Positions 23,305 through 32,542 of a stretch of 54,318 bases of DNA are shown here, piece after piece. The position numbers were made by a program, and so were the translations under genes. Source of the stretch: Lachnospiraceae bacterium (lineage in GTDB: Bacteria; Bacillota; Clostridia; Lachnospirales; Lachnospiraceae); the NCBI GenBank assembly GCA_017455435.1, contig JAFTAU010000029.1, positions 1 to 54,318 on the forward strand. The letters are read 5' to 3'. A model generated the notes under the pieces. That model did no database searches. It saw only the letters and a list, made by a program, of their open reading frames with translations, and had not been told where the DNA came from. Position 1 is the stretch's first letter, and every line of letters starts with the position of its first letter.

Positions 23305-23697
23305 CTATATCCACCACTCCGGCGTCAGCTCGCCCAGGGTGACAATTCTTTCCTTTTTATAATCAAGCAATATCTCAATGTTTTGATATCTGCCCGGCAT
23401 CAACTGGGTCATAAATTCTCTGCACGCGCCGCAGGGCGCGCCTGTCGTTCCGTCAGGCATAATTGCCAAAACACGCCTGATCTCATTTTCGCCACAGGTA
23501 ATCATATTAAACATCGCATTTCGCTCCGCGCATATTCCCAGCGCACAGGAGGTATCGACGCATACTCCCGTGTATATTTTTCCGCCGGCAGATTCTATCG
23601 CGGCGGCAACTCCCCCGGCATAGACTCTGTCTGAAAGCTCGCGCGGATTTTGCACCGCCCTGGCGGCATCATATAAATCTTTCCAAATCTTTTTCAT
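23305..23697 (-). CDS. cdd: cytidine deaminase
   Basis: 130 residues from ATG 23697 (AAGG 8 nt upstream), the normal Cdd size. The frame is open for another 91 codons upstream, but that part is AT-rich, low-complexity and unlike any Cdd. Zinc-site motifs: CAERNAMFNMI (Cys-Ala-Glu, catalytic Glu) and PCGACREFM (two Cys ligands). The homotetrameric enzyme deaminates cytidine and deoxycytidine to uridine forms for pyrimidine salvage. Its 3' end meets the NahK-like gene head on with a 2-nt gap. I did not find a convincing promoter. Confidence 0.9.
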   Translation of the reverse strand: MKKIWKDLYDAARAVQNPRELSDRVYAGGVAAAIESAGGKIYTGVCVDTSCALGICAERNAMFNMITCGENEIRRVLAIMPDGTTGAPCGACREFMTQLMPGRYQNIEILLDYKKERIVTLGELTPEWWI

Positions 23698-23924
23698 GCG
23701 TAAGACCTTGTTTCCTACATTATGAAATACAGTAAAACTAATTTTATTAACGGATGTTTTATTATAAAAAACGTCATAGCCGCTTCTTGCAAAAAGCCCC
23801 CGAATTATCATCTCTGCTAATAAGGTATATACATCAAAATCCGTAAAAAGCAAAGAGAATTTCAAAGTAAAATTGTACAAAATATGATGAAAAATGTTCT
23901 GGAAGAGGCTTTGCAGCATAAAAT

Positions 23925-23935
23925 TATTAGTAATA
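23925..23935. promoter_or_regulatory. operator-like palindrome, site 1 (upstream of beta-helix promoter)
   Basis: TATTAGTAATA centred on 23930, a dyad with one central base. Lies about 100 bp upstream of the predicted transcript start; pairs with site 2 at 24066. The rest of 23698-24115 is AT-rich and contains the promoter and site 2, with no gene. Confidence 0.6.
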
Positions 23936-23995
23936 TTATTGCAGTAGCTCCGACGGAGCATTTCCCTCAAAATTGATAAAAAATTAAAAAAACGC

Positions 23996-24024
23996 TTGAT
24001 TATTTCGAATTAATTAGTTATATT
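23996..24024 (+). promoter_or_regulatory. promoter of the 1193-residue beta-helix protein
   Basis: TTGATT (23996-24001), 17-bp spacer, TATATT (24019-24024); start near 24031. Confidence 0.7.
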
Positions 24025-24065
24025 GACAAAAACGACGTGTGTAAAACGTGTTAAATAACAGTAAT

Positions 24066-24078
24066 TTATTAGTAATAA
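24066..24078. promoter_or_regulatory. operator-like palindrome, site 2 (downstream of beta-helix promoter)
   Basis: TTATTAGTAATAA, six-base arms around G24072, at about +41. Its centre is 142 bp from site 1, bracketing the promoter. Confidence 0.65.
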
Positions 24079-24115
24079 TATGAAACTGTCAACAAAGTAA
24101 CGAGGAGAAATCGAG

Positions 24116-27100
24116 ATGAAATTGCTGAAAAAACTGACAACTGTTCTTCTGGTTTTTGCAATGGTACTCTGCTATGCGCCGCAGATTACCCTTGCGGATG
24201 AGCAGGGCTCTGATTCGAGCGGTGAAACGATAGTACTGCCGCAGATGAAGCTTCTTCTTTCGGAATCGCCTGATTCGGAAAACAACGAAGCGTACAATGA
24301 AACCACGCAGACCAATTACGCCACGCTCGCGGACGCGGTCGCCGATGCTTCGGACGGCGATACGATAGTTCTTCTGAGAGAAAGCATTGAGCTTTCCTCG
24401 ACGATACGCCCCTATATAAGTCTGACCATAAAGACGCAGGACGACGCTACCGCGGATACGGTCATTACGGGACCGTCGCTGAACGGCTTTCTGATGCGTG
24501 AAAGCGCCGGAACGCTGAATCTTGTCGGAAATGAAAACGCCAGAATAGTATTCGACGGACAAAGCAGGAGCAGCAGAACAAACGAACTCGTTTTCGTTGA
24601 AGAGGGAGCGACTATCAACGCGGAATATATAGTCATCCAAAACGGTACGAACACGAAAAAAGCCACGGGTGCCGGAGTACGCGCCACCGGAACTTTTAAC
24701 GCGATTCACTGCAGTTTTATCGGGAACAGCTCAACCGGCACTGAAGATCAGATGGGCGGAGCCGTATACGTTGCCGGAAGCGGAGTCGCGAATATCAGCT
24801 ATTCCCATTTTGAAAACAACTACGTCGTCGGCGGCAAGTATTGCGCTGCAGTGCTCCGCTCAGCCAATGCCGGTCATTATGAAGTGTCATATTCGACCTT
24901 CGTCGGAAACACCTCCGGAAACGCGACCGCGTCAAGAAGATATCTGTTTTATAATTATCCCGAAGAATACGGCGCGGGAAAGGTTCTGAACTGCTGGTTC
25001 GATAACATGTCAAATATTGCGTATTATAATGAAGCGGATAACAGCAAAAACGCGATTTTCGAAGGAAATCACACCGGCGTTATCTTTACAAATCCCACCT
25101 CCAAAAACGCGTCCTATAACGGCTCGAATATTGCCGTGTCAAAATTCTTTAATAACTGGGATAACAACAAAATGCAGGCTGCCGTTACGCAAAACGGCGT
25201 GGCTGTCACTCCTCTGGAACCCGGTTTCTATGATTTTACGGTAACGGCCAAAGATGGTTATGAGTTCTACGATCAGTCCTTTGATGGACAATTCTCCGCT
25301 GCTGTCAACGGCGGCAGAGTAACCATCGGAGAAACGAGCTATAATTCGCTGAAGGCCGCTTACAACGCCGCTGAAGACGGGGACGTACTCGTGCTCGGAA
25401 GCGACATCGTTTTGGATGGATATCAGATACTGGAAAAAGCAATCACGATAACCACGGCAGGCGGAGCCTCGGATGGAGTCACCCTCACTTGTTCGAGAGA
25501 CCCGTTCAACGGCAATCTGCTGGACATCAGAACCGCCGGAGTTTCCATTATAGGAACCGAGGACAGTGTTATCACGGTGGACGGTCGCGGCAAAACGCAG
25601 ACCTCAAACGCTCTTATGTATGTGCGCAGCTCTGACGCTACGCTCGCGTATATAGATTTCAAGAATATCACTACGGCAACCAATAACGCGGCCGGCATCA
25701 GAATTCACAATGAAGAGGGTCTTGATGGCATCTCGGTCAGCAACTGTTCGTTTACGAACTGCGCGGTCGGCGACGCCGAGAACGTCAAAAACGGTGGCGC
25801 TGTGCTCGTAAATAACAACATCGAAGCGGAGTTTACGGACTGTGTCTTTGAAAACTGCAGCGCTAACAAGGGCGGTGCCGTGTTCGTCTCGTACGGCTCG
25901 GACGTCGTCTTTACGGACTGCGAGTTTGAAAGCAATACCGCGGCAGTTGACGGCGGAGCGCTGTATGTCAACAATGCTGACGGGCAGAACGTATCCGTGG
26001 ATTTTGAAGGGTGCGTGTTTACCGGAAACACCGCTGGCGCATATGGCGGAGCGATGTATTTGTATGACGGGGCTGTAGCGGCCGTGACAGGATCGGCGTT
26101 CACAGGCAACGCGGCAATGGCCGGTCAGGGCGGAGCTATTTATGCCAGGACGTCTGTTGCTGTTACCATCAGCGGAGGCTCGTCATTTACGGCTAACAGC
26201 GCCGGAGACTCCGGCGGCGCTCTATACGGAGCTGGCGGCAGCTCATATGCTGTTTCCGGCAGTGCTTTCAGCAACAATACCGTCGGAAGCACCGGCAGAG
26301 CCATTCGTTCAACCTCAATGTTCTCGTTCGCCAGCTGTACATTCACTGATACTCTCGAGGAAATAATGGATTGTGCGGTCAGCGGAAATACCGCCGGCGC
26401 GGCGCTTACCCGTATTGTCACAGGCTGTACCTTTAACACGGTTCCTTCGCAATCTGTCAGCAAACAATCCTCTACAGGCGTTACATGTGAGGACTGCACC
26501 TTTGTCTACATCGGGCTTGAAAAGCCTGCTGTCAAGGCGGCTTATGTCAGCGGTGTTGATTTCGGCCGCATAATGACCGCGGCAGACGTTCTGGACGGCT
26601 TTGACGCGGACACGATGAAAGCGACCTATACTCTGGGCGGAGCCTCAATGAGCGCGATTCAGTACACGGGCACATATACCATCACTGTATCGCCCAAAGA
26701 CGATTACAAATTCCTCGAAGGCGGAGTTCAGACCGAGGATACGGTTGTTCTTTCCCTGACTGTCAATCAGACCGGCGACGGAGAGCCCAAGCTTTCCATG
26801 AAAGGTATTCTCAGTGACGTGGTCGACATTGAACTGCTGATGATACCTCAAAACGACGAGATAGCTTCCGAAGAATATTCTTCGATCGTATTTGTCGGAA
26901 ACGTAGGCGACAGAACCGTAGAGATCCCTGCAAACAGGAGCGGCAAAGCTTTCTCGTTCTGCATTGATGAGATCTACGCGATTTGTATGGCGGATACCGT
27001 GTCCGGAACTATTTACGGCAGAAAGGATGGAGAAGAGGATGTAGAGCTGTGTGCTCTTGACGCATCCGAAAATGTTTCCTTCAAGAATTACTGCGGTCTG

Positions 27101-27697
27101 CTTGCCGAAGCATACGAAGGTGATGACGAACTTCTGACCCTGCTCGCAAATATGCTGAATTACGGTGCGGCGAGCCAGATTTACAAAGGATATAGAACGG
27201 ACAACCTGCCCAATACCGCTGCCTTTGTAGCGGAAAATGAGCAGACGTACTCTCTGCCGGAGAGCGCGGCTGTCATCGGCGAGGTAAAGGAAGGCGTTTC
27301 CGGAAGGCTTATCTCCAACGCGAGTCTGAACCTCAGCAACAGAATCAGGATTTATGTCATAGTCACCACAGACAATATCGAAGATACTACGCTCGTTGTC
27401 TCTTCCGGCGAGAGCGAGTGGGTATATACGTCCGAAAGTTCGCCTATTGTGGTAAGAGCCAACAAATACAGATTCAACCTTGAAAATCTTCTTCCTCAGG
27501 ATTATGATAAGCAATATACTATTAAGCTATACAGCGGAACTGTCGAAGAAGACAACCTGATTCAGACGGTAGAATACGGCGTATATGATTATATCGCCCG
27601 TATGAGCAGCAGAACGGAGTATGCCAACCTCCCCGGACTTTTGAGCGCTATTTATAACTACTCGCAGGCGGCGATGGCATTCGTTGACACCCACTAA
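24116..27697 (+). CDS. secreted right-handed beta-helix protein, 1193 residues
   Basis: A signal peptide covers about 1-28 (cut near ITLA-DE). Residues about 60-840 are two rounds of parallel beta-helix: each opens with a TLADAVADASDGDTIVLL or SLKAAYNAAEDGDVLVLG segment, followed by short repeats with N-GG-A-V/L-Y-V motifs (for example GGALYVNNADG, GGAMYLYDG, GGAIYARTS). The C-terminal part (about 895-1193) holds a domain also present in the protein at 49234, with LLMIPQND, ICMADTVSG, MLNYGAASQIYKGY, NLSNRIRIYVIV and LPQDYDKQYTIKLYSG. No sortase or transmembrane anchor is seen. GAGGAG precedes the ATG. Likely an adhesin or glycan-binding or degrading surface factor; no catalytic site recognised. 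Its promoter is flanked by the same palindrome found before the dehydrogenase operon. Confidence 0.85.
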   Translation: MKLLKKLTTVLLVFAMVLCYAPQITLADEQGSDSSGETIVLPQMKLLLSESPDSENNEAYNETTQTNYATLADAVADASDGDTIVLLRESIELSSTIRPYISLTIKTQDDATADTVITGPSLNGFLMRESAGTLNLVGNENARIVFDGQSRSSRTNELVFVEEGATINAEYIVIQNGTNTKKATGAGVRATGTFNAIHCSFIGNSSTGTEDQMGGAVYVAGSGVANISYSHFENNYVVGGKYCAAVLRSANAGHYEVSYSTFVGNTSGNATASRRYLFYNYPEEYGAGKVLNCWFDNMSNIAYYNEADNSKNAIFEGNHTGVIFTNPTSKNASYNGSNIAVSKFFNNWDNNKMQAAVTQNGVAVTPLEPGFYDFTVTAKDGYEFYDQSFDGQFSAAVNGGRVTIGETSYNSLKAAYNAAEDGDVLVLGSDIVLDGYQILEKAITITTAGGASDGVTLTCSRDPFNGNLLDIRTAGVSIIGTEDSVITVDGRGKTQTSNALMYVRSSDATLAYIDFKNITTATNNAAGIRIHNEEGLDGISVSNCSFTNCAVGDAENVKNGGAVLVNNNIEAEFTDCVFENCSANKGGAVFVSYGSDVVFTDCEFESNTAAVDGGALYVNNADGQNVSVDFEGCVFTGNTAGAYGGAMYLYDGAVAAVTGSAFTGNAAMAGQGGAIYARTSVAVTISGGSSFTANSAGDSGGALYGAGGSSYAVSGSAFSNNTVGSTGRAIRSTSMFSFASCTFTDTLEEIMDCAVSGNTAGAALTRIVTGCTFNTVPSQSVSKQSSTGVTCEDCTFVYIGLEKPAVKAAYVSGVDFGRIMTAADVLDGFDADTMKATYTLGGASMSAIQYTGTYTITVSPKDDYKFLEGGVQTEDTVVLSLTVNQTGDGEPKLSMKGILSDVVDIELLMIPQNDEIASEEYSSIVFVGNVGDRTVEIPANRSGKAFSFCIDEIYAICMADTVSGTIYGRKDGEEDVELCALDASENVSFKNYCGLLAEAYEGDDELLTLLANMLNYGAASQIYKGYRTDNLPNTAAFVAENEQTYSLPESAAVIGEVKEGVSGRLISNASLNLSNRIRIYVIVTTDNIEDTTLVVSSGESEWVYTSESSPIVVRANKYRFNLENLLPQDYDKQYTIKLYSGTVEEDNLIQTVEYGVYDYIARMSSRTEYANLPGLLSAIYNYSQAAMAFVDTH

Positions 27698-27800
27698 ACT
27701 GCGGGTTGGCCTGACCGGAGAATGCTTCGCGACAGTTTAGCCAGTAAGATATTCCCGGTAGAGATTTTATGAAAAATCGTTAATGCGATTGAGTTTTCAA

Positions 27801-27829
27801 GAGGGATATCGTTTTGATATCCCTCTATT
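27801..27829 (+). terminator. terminator-like hairpin after the beta-helix gene
   Basis: Perfect 10-bp stem GAGGGATATC (27801-27810)/GATATCCCTC (27816-27825), loop GTTTT, followed by TATTT. The T-tract is short, so partial read-through into the LacI gene is possible. Confidence 0.6.
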
Positions 27830-27876
27830 TGGATATAACGGAGTACGCCTCTGATTGATTAAAGGATTAACAGGAT

Positions 27877-28944
27877 ATGAACAGTAAAAAAGTGACAATG
27901 CAGGACATAGCCAAAGCGACAGGTGTGTCGCAGACTACGGTATCCATGATACTGAACCACAGGTACGGCAGTTTTCCGCAGGAAACAATTGACGCGGTGC
28001 TTGACGCCGCCAACAGTATGGAGTACGGATTCAGAGCGCGCCGGACCGAGTCCGCCGGAAATGTAGTGCTGGTGCTGGTTACTGCGCTTACAAATCCGTT
28101 CTATGCCTACATGGTTCAGAGTATCGACCAGCTCGCCACCGAGCAGAATGTCAGGATAGTGACGGGCAGTACCTATCACAATGCCGAAATAGAGCAGAGG
28201 CTCGTGCAGTCCGCCGTTGAGAGCAATTATCTCGGAATCATTTATCTGTTTCCTCCGGACAATATTGACGCATATGAAAAAGCTCGCGAGCGCGTGGCTG
28301 TGGTAGCACTTTGCAACCGCGTCCGTCACATTAAGGGCGACTGCATTCAGATAGACAACTTCGAAGCCGGCGCCGCTGCTGCAAAGCATCTTTTGGATCT
28401 CGGACACAGAAAGATTGCCGTTTTTTCCACCTCGGTCCAGGGTGAAACCACTTCAAACGCCACCAGGCTTGCCGGCATTATGTCGGAGATAGAAAAAGTG
28501 ATGCCTGCCGAAGATCTGCTGATACTTCGCGACAATTCAGACTGGGAAACTATACTGTCAGACTGTGATATGCAATTTGATATCGGTTACCGCCTCGCTC
28601 AAAACGAAAAGATATTCAATAACGGCATTACCGGAATAATCTGTGCAAACGATCTTATCGCTTTTGGCGCCATGGACTATCTCACGTCTATGGGATACAA
28701 GGTACCGAAAGATTTTTCCATTATCGGCTCTGATAACGTGCGCTATTCGCGCATGCCGCAGATAGCTCTGACCACGGTTAACCTGCATATTGAGGTGGTG
28801 GCCAGCGCCGCGTTCAATACCCTTATGAACCGCACCAGCCTGCGCCGCATCGGAAAGGACGCGGGGCGGAGCGCGAGGCTCCAGGTCAGGTGCGAAGTTG
28901 ACCTGATAATCAGAGAATCCACCTGCCGCATCGAAGGGCAGTAA
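27877..28944 (+). CDS. LacI family transcriptional regulator
   Basis: 355 residues. The N-terminal LacI helix-turn-helix and hinge is MQDIAKATGVSQTTVSMILN, residues about 6-55. The periplasmic-binding-protein-like sensor domain follows (from about 62: VLVLVTALTNPFYAYMVQSID; then GHRKIAVFS, GIICANDLIAFGAMDYL and FSIIGSDNVRYSRMPQIALTTVN). It normally represses catabolic genes until a sugar or related ligand binds. It lies between the two transcription units whose promoters carry the TATTA(G/C)TAATA palindrome, so it is the obvious candidate to bind it. This operator is not the CG-centred site of classical LacI members. No copy of the palindrome precedes its own gene. Confidence 0.93.
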   Translation: MNSKKVTMQDIAKATGVSQTTVSMILNHRYGSFPQETIDAVLDAANSMEYGFRARRTESAGNVVLVLVTALTNPFYAYMVQSIDQLATEQNVRIVTGSTYHNAEIEQRLVQSAVESNYLGIIYLFPPDNIDAYEKARERVAVVALCNRVRHIKGDCIQIDNFEAGAAAAKHLLDLGHRKIAVFSTSVQGETTSNATRLAGIMSEIEKVMPAEDLLILRDNSDWETILSDCDMQFDIGYRLAQNEKIFNNGITGIICANDLIAFGAMDYLTSMGYKVPKDFSIIGSDNVRYSRMPQIALTTVNLHIEVVASAAFNTLMNRTSLRRIGKDAGRSARLQVRCEVDLIIRESTCRIEGQ

Positions 28945-28986
28945 AGCATCAAACCGGAACTTCGGACCGTGCAAATCCTTAAATAT

Positions 28987-28997
28987 TATTACTAATA
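28987..28997. promoter_or_regulatory. operator-like palindrome, site 3
   Basis: TATTACTAATA centred on 28992, about 126 bp upstream of the predicted start of the dehydrogenase operon and just after the LacI gene. Confidence 0.6.
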
Positions 28998-29010
28998 TTT
29001 TCATCTATGG

Positions 29011-29039
29011 CGCGCCGCCTTTCGAGGGGGCGCGTTTTT
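29011..29039 (+). terminator. terminator of the LacI gene
   Basis: CGCGCC (29011-29016)/GGCGCG (29029-29034) with an inner stem and TTTTT at 29035-29039. Confidence 0.8.
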
Positions 29040-29082
29040 GTATGCTTTTTGCGCGTTTTTATTATTAAAAATTAAAATACCA

Positions 29083-29111
29083 TTGCTTTTTTTACAAGCC
29101 GGTGATATAGT
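29083..29111 (+). promoter_or_regulatory. promoter of the 24-kb dehydrogenase/transport/beta-helix operon
   Basis: TTGCTT (29083-29088), 17-bp spacer, TATAGT (29106-29111); start near 29118. It lies between operator sites 3 and 4. Confidence 0.7.
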
Positions 29112-29134
29112 ACGTTGTGACATAAAACGCATAA

Positions 29135-29149
29135 AATATTAGTAATATT
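29135..29149. promoter_or_regulatory. operator-like palindrome, site 4 (best copy)
   Basis: AATATTAGTAATATT, a perfect 15-mer with seven-base arms around G29142, at about +25. Its centre is 150 bp from site 3. Confidence 0.7.
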
Positions 29150-29193
29150 ATGCAGTTTGTCAAATAAATTAATCAAATAAAAGGAAGAAGGTC

Positions 29194-30168
29194 ATGAGAG
29201 GTTTTCCAAAAAAAGAAAAGGCCCTCGGAATGTATCGAAAGATGTACGAGATTCGTATGTACGAGGAGAGTATTTACTACTTGTTTCTGGAAGGCATAAT
29301 GCCGGGAACAATTCATCAGAGCACAGGGCAGGAAGCCTGCGCCGTCGGCATGCTGTATGATCTGCGCAGTGACGACTGGATGGCTTCCACGCATCGTCCC
29401 GCCGGACATGATATCGCAAAAGGCATCAGTACCAGAGCTATGATGTGCGAGATGTTTGGTGCGAAGGAAGGCTGCTGCGGCGGCATAGGCGGAGCCATGC
29501 ATACCGGAGATATTTCGGTAGGCGCAATCCCCGCAAACGCCATCGTAGGCGGAAACCTCCCTATCGCTGCCGGCATCGGACTGGCATACAAGATGCAGGG
29601 TCGCGACAATGTCTGTGTCTGCTTCTTTGGAGACGGCGCCACAAACGAAGGCTCCTACCACGAGACTATGAATGTTGCCGGTCTCTGGAAGCTGCCTGTG
29701 ATTTATGTATGTGAGAACAACCGTTATTCGGCCAACACATCCATTCACCTTACCACTTTCGCAGAAAACCCTGCTGCGGATCGTGCCGCCATCTACGGGA
29801 TTCCCAGCGAGGTCGTGGATGGAAACGATGTTCTGGCTGTAAACAAGGCTGCCGAACGCGCCATTGCCCGCGCCAGAGCCGGAAAAGGTCCTACCATTCT
29901 TGAGCTTAAGACCTACCGTCACGGCGGACACAGTAGGAACGATGCCTGCGGTTACCGCCCGGATGGCGAAGAGGATTTCTGGATCAACCGGAACGATCCC
30001 GTAAAGCGCTTCCGCAAAGTTCTTATAGAGCACGGCTTTTCTGAGGAAGAGCTCGCCGCCCTCGAAGCAGAAGTTGAGGCGGAGATAGAAGATGCTGTGG
30101 AGTACGCCAAAAACGCCGCGCTTCCTGACAACGAAGACGCGCTCAAAAATGTTTTCTGGGAGGATTAA
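29194..30168 (+). CDS. 2-oxoacid/acetoin dehydrogenase E1 component, alpha subunit
   Basis: 324 residues. Thiamine diphosphate-dependent E1alpha of the AcoA/PdhA type: STGQEACAVGML, THRPAGHDIAKG, GCCGGIGGAMH, the TPP/Mg motif FFGDGATNEGSYHETMNVAG...ENNRYS, and TYRHGGHSRND near the phosphorylation-loop position. With E1beta it decarboxylates a 2-oxoacid (or cleaves acetoin) and passes the acyl group to the lipoyl arm of E2. First gene of a long operon; GGAAGAAGG precedes the ATG. Proteins starting this way and lacking mitochondrial-type features are often acetoin dehydrogenases; the substrate here is not fixed by sequence. Confidence 0.92.
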   Translation: MRGFPKKEKALGMYRKMYEIRMYEESIYYLFLEGIMPGTIHQSTGQEACAVGMLYDLRSDDWMASTHRPAGHDIAKGISTRAMMCEMFGAKEGCCGGIGGAMHTGDISVGAIPANAIVGGNLPIAAGIGLAYKMQGRDNVCVCFFGDGATNEGSYHETMNVAGLWKLPVIYVCENNRYSANTSIHLTTFAENPAADRAAIYGIPSEVVDGNDVLAVNKAAERAIARARAGKGPTILELKTYRHGGHSRNDACGYRPDGEEDFWINRNDPVKRFRKVLIEHGFSEEELAALEAEVEAEIEDAVEYAKNAALPDNEDALKNVFWED

Positions 30169-30173
30169 CGACT

Positions 30174-31253
30174 ATGGCTATAATGTCTATCGCAGATGCG
30201 TATAAAGCAGCTATAAGAGAAGAAATGCGCAGAGACCCTTCGGTCTATGTGCTTGGTGAAGATGAAGATATCCCCGGCGGTATGGGCGGAGCTTTTACCG
30301 TTACCAACGGCATAGGCGAGGAGTTTGGCTCCAATATTGCTGTGCCCACAGCCGACGGCAGCGCCCTTGAGTTCAAGGGTATGGATGATTTTGGAAAGAT
30401 ACGCTGCATCAACACTCCTATTTCCGAGATAATGATTTCCGGAGTATGCGTAGGCTCGGCCATGGCGGGCATGAAGCCCGTTGCAGACCTGCAGTACGGC
30501 GATTTTCTGTTCTGCATGATGGACCAGCTCGTGAATCAGGCGGCAAAGATGTGTTATATGTCAAACGGACAGGTGCACGTGCCCATGGTCATGCGTGCTC
30601 CGTGCGGCGCCACAAACCGCGGTGCTCAGCATGCACAGTCGCTGGAGAGCTATTTTATGCACGTTCCAGGACTTAAGGTCATCTGCCCCTCCACTGCCTA
30701 CGATGCAAAAGGCATGATGATACAGGCCATCCGTGACCCCAACCCCGTTTTGGTCTTTGAACACAAGCTCCTCTACGGAGGAAAGCGCAAAGAGGCCGGA
30801 CAGCTTTCCGCCATGGGAGAGGTTCCGGACGGCGAATACACCGTTCCGTTCGGAAAAGCGGCCATCCGCCGCGAAGGAAAAGACATTACCATAGTAGCCA
30901 ATATGCTCATGTGGTACAAGGCTGTCCAGGCGGCCGAGGAGCTCGAAAAAGATGGAATCTCCGTCGAAATAATTGACCCCCGCTCTCTTGTCCCGTTTGA
31001 CTATGATACTGTTCTTGAGTCCATCAAAAAGACCGGAAAGCTGATGATAGTCCATGAAGATCATTACAACTGCGGCTGGGGCGCACAGCTCGCCTCTTAT
31101 GTGGCAGAGCACGCCATAACAGATCTGGACGCTCCCGTAGTCCGTCTGGCCGCCACTGATACCCCTACTCCTTTTTCACCCGGTCTTGAGAAATTTGTTA
31201 TTCCTTCCGCAAAGACCATAACTGAGGCCGCGACGCGTCTTGCCGCGCTCTGA
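30174..31253 (+). CDS. 2-oxoacid/acetoin dehydrogenase E1 component, beta subunit
   Basis: 359 residues, somewhat longer than the usual 325-340. Transketolase-like pyrimidine domain (LGEDEDIPGGMGGAFTVTNG, a TPISEIMISGVCVGSAMAGM block, PVADLQYGDFLFCMMDQL) and a C-terminal transketolase domain (VEIIDPRSLVPFDYDTVLESIKKTGKLMIVHEDH, then DTPTPFSPGLEKFVIPS). Compared with common E1beta, the region after GMGGAF has an insertion around FGSNIAVPTADGSALEF. It partners with the upstream E1alpha (5 nt gap) to form the E1 heterotetramer. GGGAGG lies 10 nt from the ATG; an internal ATG three codons in is equally possible. Confidence 0.92.
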   Translation: MAIMSIADAYKAAIREEMRRDPSVYVLGEDEDIPGGMGGAFTVTNGIGEEFGSNIAVPTADGSALEFKGMDDFGKIRCINTPISEIMISGVCVGSAMAGMKPVADLQYGDFLFCMMDQLVNQAAKMCYMSNGQVHVPMVMRAPCGATNRGAQHAQSLESYFMHVPGLKVICPSTAYDAKGMMIQAIRDPNPVLVFEHKLLYGGKRKEAGQLSAMGEVPDGEYTVPFGKAAIRREGKDITIVANMLMWYKAVQAAEELEKDGISVEIIDPRSLVPFDYDTVLESIKKTGKLMIVHEDHYNCGWGAQLASYVAEHAITDLDAPVVRLAATDTPTPFSPGLEKFVIPSAKTITEAATRLAAL

Positions 31254-31272
31254 TACCAAAAGGAGATTTGTT

Positions 31273-32529
31273 ATGACAGAAATAAAAATGCCGTCTGCCG
31301 GGCAGACCACAGATGAGGCAAAAATAGTATCCGTTAACGTAAAAGTCGGAGATAAGGTAAAACGCGGTGACGTGATTGTTGAAGCCGAGACAGACAAGGC
31401 AGTTCTTCCTGTGGAGAGCTTTGCCTCGGGCGAGGTTATCGCCGTGCTTGTCGAGCCCGGAAGCACTGTTACCGCCGGCACAATTCTCGTAGCCATCGGA
31501 AAAGCCGGAGAAAAATACGGCGAAACCGAAAAAAATGACGGACAAAAAGCCGCGGCAGAGGACACCGAACCAAAAAAGAGCGCCGCGCCCGCAGCCGAAA
31601 AGGATGGGGAGATTGCTCCCGCTCCTGAGTACATCCCCATAATAAAAGGCGGTAATGCCGTAACTCCTGCGGCCTCTGTCGCCCCGGCGGCGCCCGCCGC
31701 GGTGCACTATTCCATGCCTGCCATGCCGGGCGCAAAGGCTCTCGCCAAAGAGCGCGGCATTGATATTAGTCTTGTAAATGCTGCAAACGGACAGTTTGTA
31801 AAGCGCTCCGATGTCGCAGTTTACTCTGCCGGAACGATGGACGACGGCTCTGAATACGAAGTGATGGAAATGAATAATATCCGTCAGATTATTGCAAGGC
31901 GTATGCTCGAGTCTGTCAGCACCATCCCTGCGTGGCAAGGCAGCGTAATAATAAAAACAGACGCAGCCACGAGCCTTCGCCGCATCTATAAAGAGCAAAA
32001 GGACATCAAGCTGTCATACAACGATATCGCCGCAAAGGCCATAGCTGTCGCATCCCGCCGCTTCCCGCTGGTGAATGCCAGATTTGAAAACGGAGAGGTG
32101 AGAATATTCAGACACACCAACGTCGGTCTGGCCGTCGGCCTGCCGGGTGCTCTTGTGGTGCCGGTGGTTAAAAATATCGACGTAAAGTCTCTGGAACAGA
32201 TTTCCGTGGATTACCGCGCCATGGTAAAAAAAGCCCGCGAAGGACGCCTGCTCCCCGATGATATGGGCTGCGGCTCTGTGACCATCTCAAATCTCGGTAT
32301 GTATGATACTGACAGCTTCACCGCCATCATCAATCCGCCCGAGAGCTGTATCCTTGCGGTCGGCGCGATAAATACCGTTCCGGAGTGGAATGGCTCTGAG
32401 TTCGTGCCGGTAAATGTCATGAAGGTTACGGGCAGCTTTGACCATAGGATTATAGATGGCGCTTACGGCGCACAGTTCCTTCAGGAATTCAAAGCCTTGA
32501 TGGAAGACCCGGTCAGACTGTTCATGTAA
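31273..32529 (+). CDS. dihydrolipoamide acyltransferase (E2)
   Basis: 418 residues from ATG 31273 (AAAGGAG upstream; a frame start at 31240 has none). One lipoyl domain (1 to about 76) with the modified Lys in EAETDKAVLP. A Lys/Ala/Pro-rich linker leads to a peripheral-subunit-binding domain (about 152-182: PGAKALAKERGIDISLV...GQFVKRSDV) and the CoA-acyltransferase core (about 195-418) ending with the catalytic FDHRIIDGAYGAQFL (His and Asp-Gly present). It transfers the acyl group from lipoyl-Lys to CoA. The lipoyl group could be supplied by the lipoate ligase at the end of this operon. Confidence 0.94.
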   Translation: MTEIKMPSAGQTTDEAKIVSVNVKVGDKVKRGDVIVEAETDKAVLPVESFASGEVIAVLVEPGSTVTAGTILVAIGKAGEKYGETEKNDGQKAAAEDTEPKKSAAPAAEKDGEIAPAPEYIPIIKGGNAVTPAASVAPAAPAAVHYSMPAMPGAKALAKERGIDISLVNAANGQFVKRSDVAVYSAGTMDDGSEYEVMEMNNIRQIIARRMLESVSTIPAWQGSVIIKTDAATSLRRIYKEQKDIKLSYNDIAAKAIAVASRRFPLVNARFENGEVRIFRHTNVGLAVGLPGALVVPVVKNIDVKSLEQISVDYRAMVKKAREGRLLPDDMGCGSVTISNLGMYDTDSFTAIINPPESCILAVGAINTVPEWNGSEFVPVNVMKVTGSFDHRIIDGAYGAQFLQEFKALMEDPVRLFM

Positions 32530-32542
32530 GGAGACGCGAGAT

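Noticed and set aside
23698-23970. 91-codon N-terminal extension of cytidine deaminase
   Set aside because: AT-rich, low-complexity sequence without similarity to the family. The ATG at 23697 gives the normal 130-residue protein.
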